Part shown: positions 34,127 to 47,600 of the stretch, piece after piece
How positions within the stretch are numbered: the stretch's first letter is position 1
How the letters are laid out: every line of letters starts with the position of its first letter
From: Akebia trifoliata
Taxonomy: Eukaryota > Streptophyta > Magnoliopsida > Ranunculales > Lardizabalaceae
Direction: 5' to 3'
Length of the DNA: 64,000 bases
NCBI GenBank assembly: GCA_017979445.1
Contig: CM030706.1
Coordinates: 28,618,493 to 28,682,492 of the forward strand
Notes under the pieces: model-generated
Told to the model about the DNA's origin: nothing
Seen by the model: only the letters and a program-made list of their open reading frames with translations
The model's database searches: none
Program-made: the position numbers and the translations under genes

Positions 34127-36892
34127 TATAATACCCCAAGTTTTTATTTGTATCTCGAGAAAAATAAATAGTGGAATTTTGACAAAATTTTAAAAATAGG
34201 ACTTAGGGTAAAACGTTATGATTTTTTTTCTCATTTTTAATGAAATTTGATTACACCATTGAATTCAAAATGGCCAAAAAAGTATACTTGAGCTTGTAAG
34301 CACACTTAAATTTGAGTTCGAATAGAAAAGTTGTAAAATCCTTGATTTTTGGGTTGAAAGCGGCTAAAAAAGTGAATTTTTGATAAAGCTAGAATTGAAA
34401 GAATCAAATCACACTATTAGGTCGGTAACAAAAAATTATAAATATGGAGTATTCACTCATTAGTTTTGAAGTTTGAAAAGTTGAATTATTGTCAAAAAAT
34501 AATTTAAAAAATATCGTGTGCTTCCCGATATTTTTATAAAGAATTCTTAAAGTATTTTTATTATTTCATTGGCTTCTAGCCAAAACCAGCACTCCACATA
34601 GAAATAAAAAAATAGTAATTTTCAACCAACTTAAACTCGATTTTAATCATAAACGAGACTCCGTCGACAGTCGACGAAGAAAAGAAAATTGTCCGCAACG
34701 TCGAACTCTACAAACACATTTTTTTTTAACTCTCTTCTTCTTATATATTTTTCATTGAAAATTAATCAAAACATAATGGGAGTTTCGACATCTTCAACCT
34801 AGGAGTTCATCTACTTAGATTCCAAATCGTCCTCTGCCATAGAAGGGAAAAATGACATCGTCACCATGATTTTTAAAACCATCAGACTCTTTTAAAAATT
34901 ATTCATCACCACGTTCAATTTGTCTTGATTCCCATGTTGGTCACCTCTATTTCTTCGTACATTTTCAATTCTAACATTCAAAGAGTGGTAAGAGCTTATG
35001 ATTATTACTAGTAATCGTAGATTTCAAAAATACATTTAAAATTTTTATAAATCTTTTGATTTTATTTTAAAACGTAGAACATTCATCATTTATTTCAAAT
35101 TCATGCAAAATATATGTGTTCGATATATTTAATTGTGTTTTATAACAAATTATATGTGGGTTGGACATTTCACCAGATTATTTATACTAATTTGGTCTTG
35201 TGCCATTGCTTAGACCCTGTTTTGATTCAATAATTTTTTTTTAATTTTTCAATTTAGATGATAAAAATAAATTTTAAAATTTTAAAAATGATTTAATATT
35301 CAATGAATTCATATTGAGTTGATGAATATTAGAAAGTGAATGTTATGTACGAAATATTGAAAAATACAAATACCGAAAAAAGGGAAAAGGGGATGAAACG
35401 GTAAAATGTTAGAATCACACTCGAAGGTTGATGTCTGCATTTTATATTGTTGTGTTATTTATGGGTTGATGAATAGATATCTAAGGGTAATTTACATCCT
35501 ACTATCATAAGGTGACTGCATGTTTATTTACGATTATGTTAGTGCTTTACATTTTTGTACTAGTATTTAATTTAGGTCATGTGGCACAATTGCATGGTAG
35601 GAAACTGAATATCTATTATCAACTCTATAATGTTAATTTCTTATTTATTTTCAAATAAAAATGATATATGTATACGTAGTTATTTTGTGAATTGTTAAAA
35701 ATCTTGTGAATACTTGAAAAGATAGTCCGTCATATCATTCAAAGTGATATACTATCCTAGGGATGTACTGTAGGGACAACCAAGCTCGTACATGGTATGG
35801 AATGCCTATGAGAGTGGAGTCACAATTGGAATCTAGGTTTATTTCTTTCTATCTTTAGTAGTAAACTTGCAATTTAAAGGTACGTACACGAATGGAGATG
35901 TATAATGGAAATCACTTGCACCAGTGATAGGCATAGACAAAGATGGCTAGTCAGTTAACATTTATAGTTTATAGTAGTCAAACATCCTAACACGTCAAAA
36001 AGAGACCCATTACTTATGCTCATGTCAAACGATCAGCATAAGCCGAATAAATGGTCAATCAATTATGGTAATGCAGTAACCGATCACAAAATCAGGAACT
36101 AAAAATCAATAAAGTATTAAAACATCATGTCCCAACTCTTAATTCATTATTTTACCATTGTGTATTATGTATCTGTTGTCTTATTTTGAATTATAAAATA
36201 AAAAGTATGTTTATTATTTCAATTTTATTAAAAAGAAAATGTTATAATGAGTACTATTGATTAATGAAATGTGAATTCTCAATTGTTTAGTTGTTCATCA
36301 CTGGTTATATGTACTAGTTAATCGTAGTTTATTCTGTAAAACTTTGCATATATTCAAATGATTTAGAATGCTTACTGGTTCATGCTAGAAGAGGTTATTG
36401 TTAGGAATTATTTGTTTACCTACTGGATAACTATTGTACTCACCATTTCCTTATCATTTTTTTAGTTTCAGGTTTTGTACTTGATGAGGCCTATGTTGAG
36501 CATGTTAGCAAGGATTATCTAGTAGGTCAGACAGATGACCAAAGTCCTTTACCTGGTGAGCACTGGGGTTATATCCACTACAAGTGTTAGTTCGGTCCAG
36601 GTTGTATTAGTTGAGCATTAGGATTTTGTTAGAGAAAGAAGTCTTGTAGAATCTTGTATATTATTTACTTCTTCCACACTCTGGTCTAGCTTATGTTGTT
36701 AGATGTATATGACTTCCACTGTAGTTCTATTTTTGTATGTATATATAGGATATTATGTATGTTATTTTTCAGATATTTGAGTGCCTTGGAATACTAACAT
36801 AAAGAAAGGAAATCATACTAAAATTTTGAGGCGCCACCTAGTGCCTCAAGATCTGACATTAGGTGTTGTGTTAGTATTTTGAGGGCGTCACA
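34127..36892 (+). mobile_element. 3' LTR of the C-depleted element (+)
   Basis: TATAATACCCCAAG to GAGGGCGTCACA, 2766 bp, complete. A TATA-like TTTTTATAAAGAA lies near 34528-34541, about 405 bp in. Composition is ordinary, unlike the interior. The following TTTCG (36893-36897) should be half of its target duplication. The other half is lost because the 5' LTR is truncated. Confidence 0.85.
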
Positions 36893-37286
36893 TTTCGTGT
36901 TTGCTTCGTAAATAAGTGTCGATCAGAGTCACCTTCTGGTTGATGCCTTTAAGGAGCTTTAGAACTTATAGAGCGTTGCTAGATGAAAAAGAAGTCAAAA
37001 CTGGTTGCTTACATTTGGGTTTCAAAAATGAAGAAGGTTTATTTATTTCCATCCGAGATAAAGTAAAGGCATTGATCAAATTACATTGACATATAATGAA
37101 ATAACACGAATGAGGATGAAGATTAAGATTCAATTATTTTGCCAATAAGAATAAAAAATAGAAGAACAAGGCAAGTGATAGTATGTGTGAAAGCCTCAAT
37201 AATGGAATAGGTTATGATAGAGGCCACATCAATATATTACCGATTGTGAATACAATCCAATAAATAAAAAAATTATGGACCTATTT
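36893..37286 (-). pseudogene. Copia element downstream ORF, distal part (putative)
   Basis: A minus frame gives YIDVASIITYSIIEAFTH and LVLLFFILIGKII, which could be the C-terminal block of the protein begun at 41067. The solo LTR at 37287-40505 lies between the two parts. Weak, based on pattern only. Confidence 0.35.
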
Positions 37287-40200
37287 TGTAATACCCCATG
37301 TTTCTATTTTATATCTAGAGGAAACCAAGTATTGAAATTTCAAAAAAAAATTTCATAAAAAACTTATGATAAAATACTCATATTCTATTCAGTTCATTTT
37401 AATGAAATCTATATTTTTCATTGACCTTAATATTGTCGAAAAACATATTTTTGGCCTGTAAATACGCTCAAATTCAAGTTTGGACAAAAAAATTATAAAA
37501 TTCTCGAATTTCATATTAAGTAAGACCCAAAAATATTGAATTCTTGTTAGAGAAAGAATTTGTAAAATTTGAATGCACCATTAGATCTGTAATGAAAAAT
37601 TATAGACAATGGAGTATTTATTCGTCAAAGTCCAAGTTCGAAAAGTCAAGTTATCGTCGAAAATAGAAACAATGTGAAAATACCAACTTTTCCCTCAAGG
37701 TCTTAAATAAAAAAGAACTCTGATTTTCTTTCACTTCACTTTTGTTTCTCTCTAATAACCCCCAACCCCTAACTCTTAAAAAAACAATAATTTCCACCCT
37801 TTTTCCCTTCTAGATCCTTCGAAGTCGAGTGACCGTTGAACTTTGACAACAAAGGAGTTGAAGTCGACGTCGAGCTCTACAAGCTCGAGGTCTTTGAACC
37901 CAATTTCTCTTTCGTTTTCTCCGGCCCTTACTGAAAAAATCAACCAGTGGGGTTTGAAACATCCCACTCGAGGGTTCACTTACTTGGGAGAAGATTCATT
38001 TTCCATCATAGGAAAGATGGGGAGTATTGTCTCTAAGAATAACACAAGCACCCTGAGCATTTCGCATTCCAAAATCATGAACCTTGATGTTCACGCCACT
38101 CTTTGCCTCCGATCAATCATCGAAAACTATACAAGTAGGATGCCTTCCCTTCTACCCTCAAGTTATATGATGTTTTCCATAGAATATAATCCTAATCATT
38201 GATGCTATTTTATCTAAACAATTAGCGATGATTCAACAAAGTTCACGTAGTTTCGATTTGAGTTAAGCATGGTTTTAGGTTTCTATTAATTTGATTTCAT
38301 ATTAGAAATAGAGATTTGACATGTTTTTATTAAGATTTAACATTAGTTTCATAGGTGGGTCGAAGTATTCGAAGAACGAAAGAGAAATTCGAAAATGGAT
38401 CGAAAAACCAAAATTTTGTGAAATGGTTCAATGTTGTCGGCAGGAGTTGGCGGTGCTACTGACACCTGCCACAAGCTATTCTGTTGGTTCCACCGATAGA
38501 AGTTTCTGATCCAAACTAAGTTTTGGCCATTAGGTTGCTCTCTTCATGGCTCATACATGTTTTCCCACCCTTCATTTTACTAAAAACATTAAAGTAAATA
38601 GAAGGTAAAAAATTTACCTTAAGTTCTTTAATGAAATTAAAATTTTACCCCTCATTTCAGAACAATGGAAATGGTTTCGAGATCCAAAACTTATAGGATC
38701 AAAATCTAATTTTTGATTTCAAGAACAAAACATAAATTTTGACATTTTCGTCCAATTTTTAAATTACGATATCTTTTGCATTACTTTGAATTAGGTTATA
38801 AAAATTACATGGTCTTTCTCATGTTACCGAAGGCTACCTATTACAAAAATCCATCTTTAATTTCAACAACTTTGAAAAATCACTTTTTCGAATACTTAGC
38901 TAAATTTTGATAGCTTTTCCAGTGTTCATAACTTATAGTTTTATCACGTTTTTCGAGCCTTTTGACTCAATCAGGACCATCTAATGGAATTGGTTGATGC
39001 CCTATGAGTCTCAAATGACTTTAAAAATAAATATACTTTAATAGATAGGTAAGAAGTTAGACGATGGATTAATCGATTAATTGATGAATGGATAGAGAGA
39101 ACGTAGGTTCTCGACTGAATGATGGGACAGTGCCTCCAGTCTTATATGGTGGCCATGCCACATAAGGCATGATAGATGGATCGATGAATGGATTGATAGA
39201 TTAATGAAATAACAGATGGATACTACTGGAGGACACTACCGAGTTTGCTTGTATTTTTATAAAAAAAAAACTAGTATATATATAATATACAAACAAACTA
39301 TTTTGTTTACAAAAAAGAATTGTAGAAAACCTAAAGAGAGTGATGCGTTCTTGTATATCTAGAAGCGATGGGTCAATCTAGGATTAGCACTAGATGTCAC
39401 ATGCTCATTGGTAGTATGGGATACCTAAGAGTATATTACAGCTTTTGAGATCCAGAATTTCTCCTACCTCTTTCTTGAAAAATGTTGTGTGTAAAGGTGA
39501 TTTCTGTATAATGTAGAGGTAGGCAGGATTCACATGTATTGCCTCTTGATAGGCTTCAACGTGAGGGGTCTCCTGGGCTAGTTAATGATCATTGTTAGTC
39601 TATAATCGTCAAACTGTCGACCTCACCATTAGTTGAACTTAGTATTGGGTGGTCAACGGCCAGTCTAAGCCGGATAAATGGTCATCCTACCGTGGTATGT
39701 TAGACCGATCACAAAATCATATTATAACGATGGGATTCCATATTAGATTTGAAGTTTGGAATATCGAGTTTGCCATAACCGAGACTATTATATCGGTGTG
39801 ATCATATGTTTTCTTAGCGACTACACCGTCGTGTTCGGATTATGTATCTTTTCTTTAATTGTAATGTTAATAGACAGTTTCCTTTTGAAAGATGTATATG
39901 CTATTTCAAATGATAGATTGACATTAATTGAATTTGGTTGCTAATTATGCATAGACAATATCTCGTACATTACATTATGAAAAATCTGTATGATTTAACT
40001 ATTTAGAAGATTACTCGTGCATGTATGACTCATTGTTAGAACGACGTTCATCCTACTAAGTAACATCCCCCTGTTACTCACCCTATCCTTCACCCCTTTC
40101 AGATTGCCCAATTTCTGAGGAGCTTGCTTATGATGAGCCATTCGAGGAGGTCCCTGCAGAAGGTTATGTTGACAACCTACAACCCTCATCAATTTAAGGA

Positions 40201-40505
40201 TCATTTTAAGGGTTAGATATTATGTATTGATTCCAGATTTTGTAGGAAACGATGTATTCTTTTTGGGAGTTGTACCTTGGGATATGGTAATGATGTTGAG
40301 GATTGACATGATCATGATTTTGACTTTTGGCTTCTACTACTCTAATTTTGAAGTTAGTCAGTATAGTTTTCCCACTGTGTATATATTTAATCTTTTAGTA
40401 TTATTATTTTTGTTTGATTATCAGGTTGTGTGCATGTTTACGTCATACCTCGAGATTCAAACTGATGGATAATCAGGATTCGTGTTTGGATTTTGGGGTG
40501 AGACA
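37287..40505 (+). mobile_element. Solo LTR, diverged Tekay-type (+)
   Basis: TGTAATACCCCATGTTTC to GGATTTTGGGGTGAGACA, 3219 bp. Flanking TATTT (37282-37286) and TATCT (40506-40510) differ by one base. It matches the other LTRs in the U3 and leader regions and in the GATCACTG/CTAAGCCGGATAAATGG block near 39590-39690. It carries GATA/GATT-rich low-complexity sequence at 39040-39220 not seen in relatives. Old copy. Confidence 0.75.
37843..38202 (+). other. Open frame in LTR leader (119 codons)
   Basis: Occupies the leader position downstream of the LTR promoter, like 20385-20645, 22327-22746 and 56709-57026, but in a different frame of the diverged sequence. No domain recognised. Probably not a gene. 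Confidence 0.2.
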
Positions 40506-41067
40506 TATCTCATCTCTATGTTCTGTTTTAAGGACAAGATTATAGGTCATCATAAAAGTTAGAATACGATAATCGGGAAGGATATGAGATGATTTCAGTT
40601 GCTTGATCCACTGAATTGGTTTACCACAAAAAGCCTGAGAAATCTTCTCTCATGATGGAATCTTAGAGATGGGATACTTCATTGCATTAGGGGCTCTAGA
40701 AATTCTTAAGATGAAGGCAAGAATATCTGGGTTTACCTCGATGACTATCCCTTGAACATACGACTTGAATTGAAGAGAAATGAAGTTGACTTCAAAAATA
40801 TTTGAGAAAATGGTGAATATGTGTTTCACCACAATTCCCTTCGAGTTCAAACAAGGGTTTCCACCCTAAATTGACAATGATTTGTTTAATCCGACTAGAG
40901 GCTAATTCAAAAAATATTACGTACATTTCTATGGTGATAGGATTGAGACAGAAGATCTAAAGAAACCAATCACAATATGCGTTATTGTAAAAATCATCAT
41001 CTTGTCCTTAATGCCTTAGATGTTTTGAAATTAGCTTCTTCCTTGTAATGGTTCTCTTGTCCGCCAT
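40506..41067 (-). pseudogene. ORF downstream of copia pol; plant transposon protein-like (putative)
   Basis: An ATG at 41067 gives MADKRTITRKKLISKH, then stops and a frameshift. Later FKSYVQGIVIEVNPDILAFIL (40650-40850 frame) resembles the xTSYVRGxxIxFSPxxINxIL block of the 'putative plant transposon protein' domain that accompanies many plant retrotransposons. It begins only a short distance 3' of the copia RNase H on the same strand, the position where SIRE-type elements carry an extra, env-like ORF. Function unknown. The family match is tentative. Confidence 0.4.
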
Positions 41068-41167
41068 TGAAAAGTAAAAGATGGAAGAAAAATAGGAACA
41101 ATGTAGATAATGGGTTAAAGAAAAAAATAGGTATTTAGGTTGAGAAGAGTGAAGAAAAGGAGGAGAC

Positions 41168-42602
41168 AAATATCTAAATGTTTTATAAAAATATCTACAA
41201 GTTGTTTTTCAATTTCTATATGATCAATCACAATAATATTTTCTTTTACCAAATCACGAATAAAATGATATCGGATATCAATATGTTTAGTTCCTGAATG
41301 TTGTCACATATAAATGCATAATTTATTGATTAAATATGTAATCTTTTAGGATTTGTTCATTTAAAGCAATTGAGAACAATAACTTCATGTTGATATATAT
41401 GCAACTTCTATAGTAGCTAAAAGGATAGACTTTTGTTTCTCTCTATGCTAAGATACTAGACAATTTCCTTATAAAAACAACTCCTACTAGTATTTTTTCA
41501 ATCATCTATATTGCCTACTCAATCTACAAATGAATAACATGTTATTTCAAAAATAGTTTCAAAATGATACTATAGACTAAAAAGGTGTTCCATTAACATA
41601 TCTAATGATCCTCTTAACTACAGATAAATAAGATTCTTTATAATTAGATTGATAGTTAGCACATCCAATAAAAGCAATATCTGATATGTTGGCTATAAGG
41701 TAAAGAAAAGTTCTTATCATGCTCCTATAAATTTTAAAATCTATATTTTTTCCATACTCATCTTTACTTGCTTCATTGAAGTGTTCATTGAATAATTTTC
41801 ATGTTTCTATCCTTTTAAACCAAACTTCTTGACAATGTCTCAAGCATATTTTGATTAAAATATGAAAAATATCATTATTCATTTGCTTCACTTGAAGTCC
41901 TAGAAAGAAATTTAATTATCCTTCTAAGCTTATCACAAACTCAAATTTCATAGATTTGACAAATAATGTAGCATATTTATCACATGTAAAATAAAAAACT
42001 ATAGCATCCACATATATTTGAGTAATTAAAATAAACTTATTAATTTTCTTGATGAAGAGGGTTTCGTCAACTCTCCCTCCAATAAACTTACTTTCTAGAA
42101 GAAATTATATTAATCTTTCAAACCAAGATCTTAGAGCTTATTTAAGACCATAAAATGCCTTTATAAGATATAAACATGATCTAGATTATGCAGATCTTCA
42201 AAATCTTTCGATTGTTCAACAAATACTTCTTCTTCTATATACCCATTTAAGAAAGTATTTTTTACATCCATTTGATACAATTTAAATTTCACATGACATT
42301 CTAAAGCTAATAAAACTCTAATGGATTCAAGTCTAGCTACAAGTGCAAATGTTTATTTAAAGTCTATGCCTTCAATTTAGGAATATCCCAAAGCTATATG
42401 TCATGCTTTGTTATGAATGATAATCACATTTTCATCCAACTTATTTTTAAAGATCCATTTCGTTCATATTATGCGTTTATCTATAGGTCTAGGAACTTAT
42501 GTCCAAACTTTAAAAAAAAAATTCAAACTAATTTAACTTTTCTTACATAGTAAGAATCCAATCATTATCTCCTAAAGTTTTATCAATATTTTGAAGTTGT
42601 TT
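41168..42602 (-). pseudogene. SIRE-like RT and RNase H (decayed)
   Basis: RT start near 42440-42590: GDNDWILTM, then IFKNKLDEN and MALGYSKF. The active site near 42005-42020 reads QIYVDAIVF, so the second Asp of YVDD is Ala. RNase H at 41200-41480 reads KQKSILLATIEVAYIS, LLWMNKSLK-like and TKHIDIRYHFIRDLVKENI, ending with QLVDIFIKHLD. Numerous stops and frameshifts. Confidence 0.8.
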
Positions 42603-43880
42603 TGTGACGCCCCGCCAAACGCTAACACAAATCCTAAGGCCGCCTCGAGGCATTAGGTGGCGCCTCGAAATTTTGGCATGGTCTCCTCTATTTATGTTAG
42701 CATTTTACGGAACTCAAAACCTGATAAATCAAATCCAAACAATCCTGTATAAAGCAACATACCAATAATGTATAAGAAGTGGAAGATAGAAAATTTACGA
42801 ACAACATAAAGCGAGGTCAGAGTTGCGCAAAAAGGAATAAAGATATACAAGATTACAAAAATTTTCTCACTCTAACATAGACCTAGCACTCGGTTCAAAA
42901 AACATAGACTTCTCCTAGGACAAACAGACTCCATCAGAAGTAGTCATGATGCTCACCGGGTAACGGACTCTGGTCGTCGATCTGACCGATCAATATTCTT
43001 CGATTAATGGCTCAACACCCGCCTCACCAACTGTAAGCTCTGCAACTAAAAAAACATGAAAGGAAAGGGTGAGTAACAATGGTTACTCAGTAGGTCCACA
43101 AATAATTCCTACTAATAACCTCACCTAACATAATCTAATAATCATACTGCATCATTTCAAGACATGCAAGTTTTACAATTGAAATTATGATTAACTGTTA
43201 CATATAGCCAGGGATGAGCAACTAAACAGTTTAAAAGTTACATATAACATCAATCATCCATACTTATTATACATTTTCCATTCATGCAAATACAGTTGAC
43301 AATATTGAAATAATAGATATGTTTTTCAGTTTATAATTCAAAATATAACAACAAATACATACTACAAGTGGTGGAGTAATGGAATTTGAGCGTTGCGATT
43401 CACAACTGGATCGCTCCCAGTCGAGACATGATGTTACAACATAAATTTGACATTTAGTTCCTGATTTTGTGGCCGGTCGCTGCGCTTACAACACTGGCAA
43501 CTATTTATTCGACTCAGGAGGGCTGTTTGACATGACCGTAAGCAATGGGTCTCTTTTCGATGTGTCAGAACGTTCAACTACTACTAGATTGTTAGTGATC
43601 ACTGACTAATCATCTTCGTCTATGCCTATCAGGCGTGCATGTGATTCCCAAAATAACGCTCCACTCGTATACGACCACCTTTATAATACATGTTCACTGG
43701 TAAAGATAAGAAAGGAATGGACCCAGATTCCAGTTGTGACTCCACGCTCATACGCGTCCCATACCACATATGAGCTTGGTGGTCCCTACCGTACATCCCA
43801 GGATAGTGCACCCCTTCAGATGATGTGACGCATTATCCCTTCAAGAATTCACAAACCCTTTATCAGCTCACAAAATAGCT

Positions 43881-43936
43881 ACATATATATATATATATAT
43901 TATATATATATATATATATAATATATATATATATAT
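43881..43936. repeat. (TA)n tract with two TTA/ATAA interruptions
   Basis: Expanded relative to the 5' LTR of the same element (52014-52031), so it has grown since insertion. Confidence 0.9.
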
Positions 43937-45663
43937 TATTTTTCATTTAAAACAAAAGAAAAATTAACAGAACAAGGTTAAGAATGGATATCTAGTTCCT
44001 ACCATGCAACTGTGGCCCATCGGCCTAAAAATAAATAATAGTACTCAGCGAAAGTGCTAACATAATCGTAAATAAATATGCAACCCTGTCATCAATAACC
44101 TGGATATCTTTTTACTAACCTACACACAACAACATACAATGTAAATGTAGATATCACCTCTTGGGTATGATTCTGACATTTTACCGTTCATCCCCTTTTT
44201 CATTCTCTCGACATTCTCACTTTTCGTATTTTCAACTCAAACCATTCATTTTTAATCTTTCAAAGTCATTTTTGGTCTTTCCATTGAAAAACATCAAGGT
44301 TTTTTCAAAACGAGGTCCCGATGATGCACTGGACCAAAGCTGTAAAAAAATAAGAAAAACTGATGAAAATTTGTCTGTGTCAGAAACTCATTTTTTCAAA
44401 GTTCTCAAAATTGAAAATGGGTTTTTGGAAATGATAGCTTTAAGCACTAGATTTGACACTATATAAATTTTATAGCCTAATTCAATGTGACGCGAAAATT
44501 ATTATATTTTAAAAATTTGTCGAAAACGTCGAAATCTATGTTTTGTTCTTTAAACCAAAATTTGGATTTTGATCTTTTGAGATTTGGATCTCGAAATCAT
44601 TCCCATTATTTCGAAATAGGGGGTAAAACACTAATTTCATTAAAGAACTTAATGTAAAATGTTTTTAATGAAATAAAGGGTAGGAAATCAACTATAGGAA
44701 ATGGGGAGGTCAAGGAAAAAGTCAGAAGTTAGTTCTGATGAGAACTACTTCTGTCGGTGGCAGAACCAGGATTCTGTCTGTGGGACTGACATAATGGCCT
44801 TTGACAGGAATCGGTGGGACCGACGCCTATTGTCGACAACATAAAATTTCACACGAGTTTTGGGTTCATCGGTGGCAGAACCCTGATTCTGTTGGTAGGA
44901 TCGACAAAATGCCTTCGGTAGGTGCCGGTGGCACCGACCCTTCCCGCCGACAACACTGAATCCTCATTCGAACTTTTGAGTTTTCAATCCCTTTTTCAAA
45001 TTCTTCTTCTATTCTTCGAATCATTCAACCCACTCACGAGTTTATGGTTAAAACTTGATAAAACATAATCAAAACATCTACTTCTACCATGAATTTGAAA
45101 TCAAACACCAAATTTCTACGATTTAAATGCAAACAATAAGTTTTGTTTCAAAATCTAAATGCACATTTCGAAAATCTAAAGTTACCAATAGGAATTGAAA
45201 GTCCCCTATATGATTTGTGAACGCTGATAGTAATGAACTCACACAATAATCAAGATTGGTAGTAAAAGAGTCGATGTTGGGTTGAGTTTGGTGCAAAGTA
45301 AGTGAGGGTTTGCAACTTCTTCGACGTCGGCACTCTCTTTTACTTCTACACTAGAAGACGAGTCTCTACTAACAAGGTAAAGCTCAAAGTTTAATGATAC
45401 CCTAATTTACTTGTTGATTTTTTATGGAAAACGAACGTGAATGGGTTAACAAGGAGGGTGAGGTTGTAGCTATCGTCGTAACCAACAACTTCTTCTTCTT
45501 CGTCGGGGCCAACAACTTCGTCTTCTTCGTCAGGGTTCAGCGGTCCTTCCTTCTCAACAAATCTTGAGGTGAAGAGAAGAGAACCCTAGGTTGAGAAAAG
45601 GGTTGATGTTTGGGTTCTTTAGAGAAGAGGAAAACAAATGAGGATGAGAGAAAGTTTGTTTTC

Positions 45664-45675
45664 TTTTATAAAAAG
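45664..45675 (-). promoter_or_regulatory. LTR TATA box (Tekay no. 2, 3' LTR)
   Basis: TTTTATAAAAAG, about 415 bp from the LTR start in minus sense. The sequence just inside it is pyrimidine-rich in promoter sense. Confidence 0.65.
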
Positions 45676-46087
45676 CTGAGGGCATACTTGTAATTTTTTC
45701 ATCATTTCTAGTTTTGATCGTAACTTAACTATTCGGACTCGAAAAATGACAAACAAGTATACCATTTCGAATAATTTTTCATTGCGGTCCTAATGGTGTG
45801 GTCAAATCTTCTTGATTCTCCCTCTAACAAAAATTTTCTATTTTGGGTCTCGCTCAATACAAAATTCGAGGATTTGTTAACTTTTTCACCCGAACTTGAA
45901 TTCAAACTTGCTTACAGGCTAAAGTATATATTACGATCATTTTGAAACTAATGGCGAAGTTGATTTTCAACAAAAACGAATATAGCATAATCCGGGTACT
46001 TTACTCTAAGTTATCTTTTCAGAATATTCCTCAAATTAACACTATCTGATCTCTTTGAGATATGAGTTAAAAACACAGGGTATTACA

Positions 46088-46100
46088 TTCTCCCCCCCTT
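46088..46100 (-). promoter_or_regulatory. Polypurine tract of Tekay no. 2
   Basis: AAGGGGGGGAGAA on the minus strand, directly before TGTAATACCCTG. Confidence 0.9.
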
Positions 46101-46141
46101 AATAAAAATTTAATCCTCGAAATTAAGATAGTACCTTAGTC

Positions 46142-47600
46142 TTCAAAATAGTTCTGGGTACTTAGCCTGCATCTCGACCTTTTTTCCCCAAGTGGCTTCC
46201 TCAACGTTGTGGTGGCTCTACAATACTTTGACTAAAGGAATGGATTTGGATCTGAGTTGTTTTACCCTCTTATCAAGTATTTGTACCGCACCTTCCTCGT
46301 ATGATACGTCATTGTCTACCTCTAACTCTAGCTAGTCTACCACATGTGAAGGGTCTGGCAAGTATTTCTTCAACATGGACACGTGGAATACATTATGAAC
46401 CTGTTCGAGCTGTGGAGGTAGGATCAATCTGTAAGCCACTGGACAATCCGTCAACTATCTCAAATGGTCCCACAAACCGTAACTTTAACTTGCCTTTTAC
46501 GCCAAATCTGGAGATTCCTCTTCGGGGCGATACTTTCAAGAATACTCAATCCCCAACTTGAAATTCCAAAGGTCTGCGTCGCTTGTCTGCATAGCTTTTC
46601 TGTCTACTCTGAGCAGTTTTTAGTCTATCCTGTATAATGCGCACTTCTCAGTAGTTTCCTCAATAATCTCGGGTCCCAACACTATGACATCTCCTGCTTC
46701 TGCCCAACATATCGGTAATCAACACGACCTACCGTAGAAAGCCTCGAATGATGCCATGCTAATACTAGCTTGAAAGCTGTTGTTGTGGGAGAATTCCACC
46801 AACAGTAAATGGCGCTTCCAACCTCTTCCAAAATCAAACATACAGGCCCGTAGCATATCTTCTAAAATCTGAATAACTTACTTGGATTGTCCATCAGACT
46901 GTGAATGAAAAGATGTACTGAAATTCAATTGAGTACCCATGGCTTTGTGTAGACTCTCCCAGAATCACGAAGTGAATCTGGGATCCCTATCTGACATGAT
47001 AGAAATCGGCACCCCATGTAGTCGGACTATCTCAGCTATGTATATCTGGCTCAGTCTATTAACGTTAAATGAAACTCGGATTTGGATAAAATGTGTCGAT
47101 TTCGTTAGTTGATCCACGATCACCCATATGGCATCTGACCCGTCACGCAAGTCTTTATACATTTTCGTACCTCTTGGGTGTATCGAATATCGAAAATGAT
47201 GTGCCTCACCCAGTATGTCAGACCTCAATTGAAAGTCCTGCGGTATCCACATCATGCCTCAAAATTTGAGAATCTCATCTGATCTTATCGACCAATCTAA
47301 GTTGGTCAGGTCCCTAGCTCTTGATTCATATTCTCCTACATCTTCATCTACTTGCTGGGCTTCTTTAGTACGTGTTATCAAATTGTTTTCAATCCTCAAT
47401 CTTCCCAAGTAGATGTGTGGTCTCTACATTTCCCTCGGAGTCTCGAACACTATTTCTATGGCTTGCTCAAGCAACTGCCATTCTTTCATCATCATGTGAG
47501 CTGCAGTGTTTCTACTCAATGCATTGGCAACCACATTGGCTTTTTCCGAGTGATACTCAAGGGTAAAATTGTAATCCTTGAGGTATTCCATCTAACGTCG
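46142..47600 (-). pseudogene. Integrase-chromodomain, Tekay no. 2, with internal deletion
   Basis: The chromodomain is well kept at 46142-46295: VQILDKRVKQLRSKSIPL, LVKVL, one stop where Trp is expected, then SHHNVEEATW and MQAKYPELF before the stop at 46142-46144. Chromodomains of this class steer insertion to modified histones. The open frame 46965-47255 runs IHPRGTKMYKDLR directly into DGSDAIWVIVDQLTKSTHF. Compared with Tekay no. 1 (28696-28878), 183 bp (61 codons) are missing, including the two zinc-finger Cys and the first catalytic Asp. The second Asp is kept (MSDRDPRF). Confidence 0.88.

Larger units (their letters stand above)
42603..46087 (-). mobile_element. 3' LTR of Tekay no. 2
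   Basis: TGTGACGCCCCGCC to CAGGGTATTACA. Holds a long TA tract at 43881-43936, the palindrome cluster at 44750-44945 and the TATA box at 45664-45675. Confidence 0.93.

Noticed and set aside
39040..39220. GATA/GATT-rich stretch as a telomere-like or regulatory repeat
   Set aside because: Irregular low-complexity sequence without a fixed unit.
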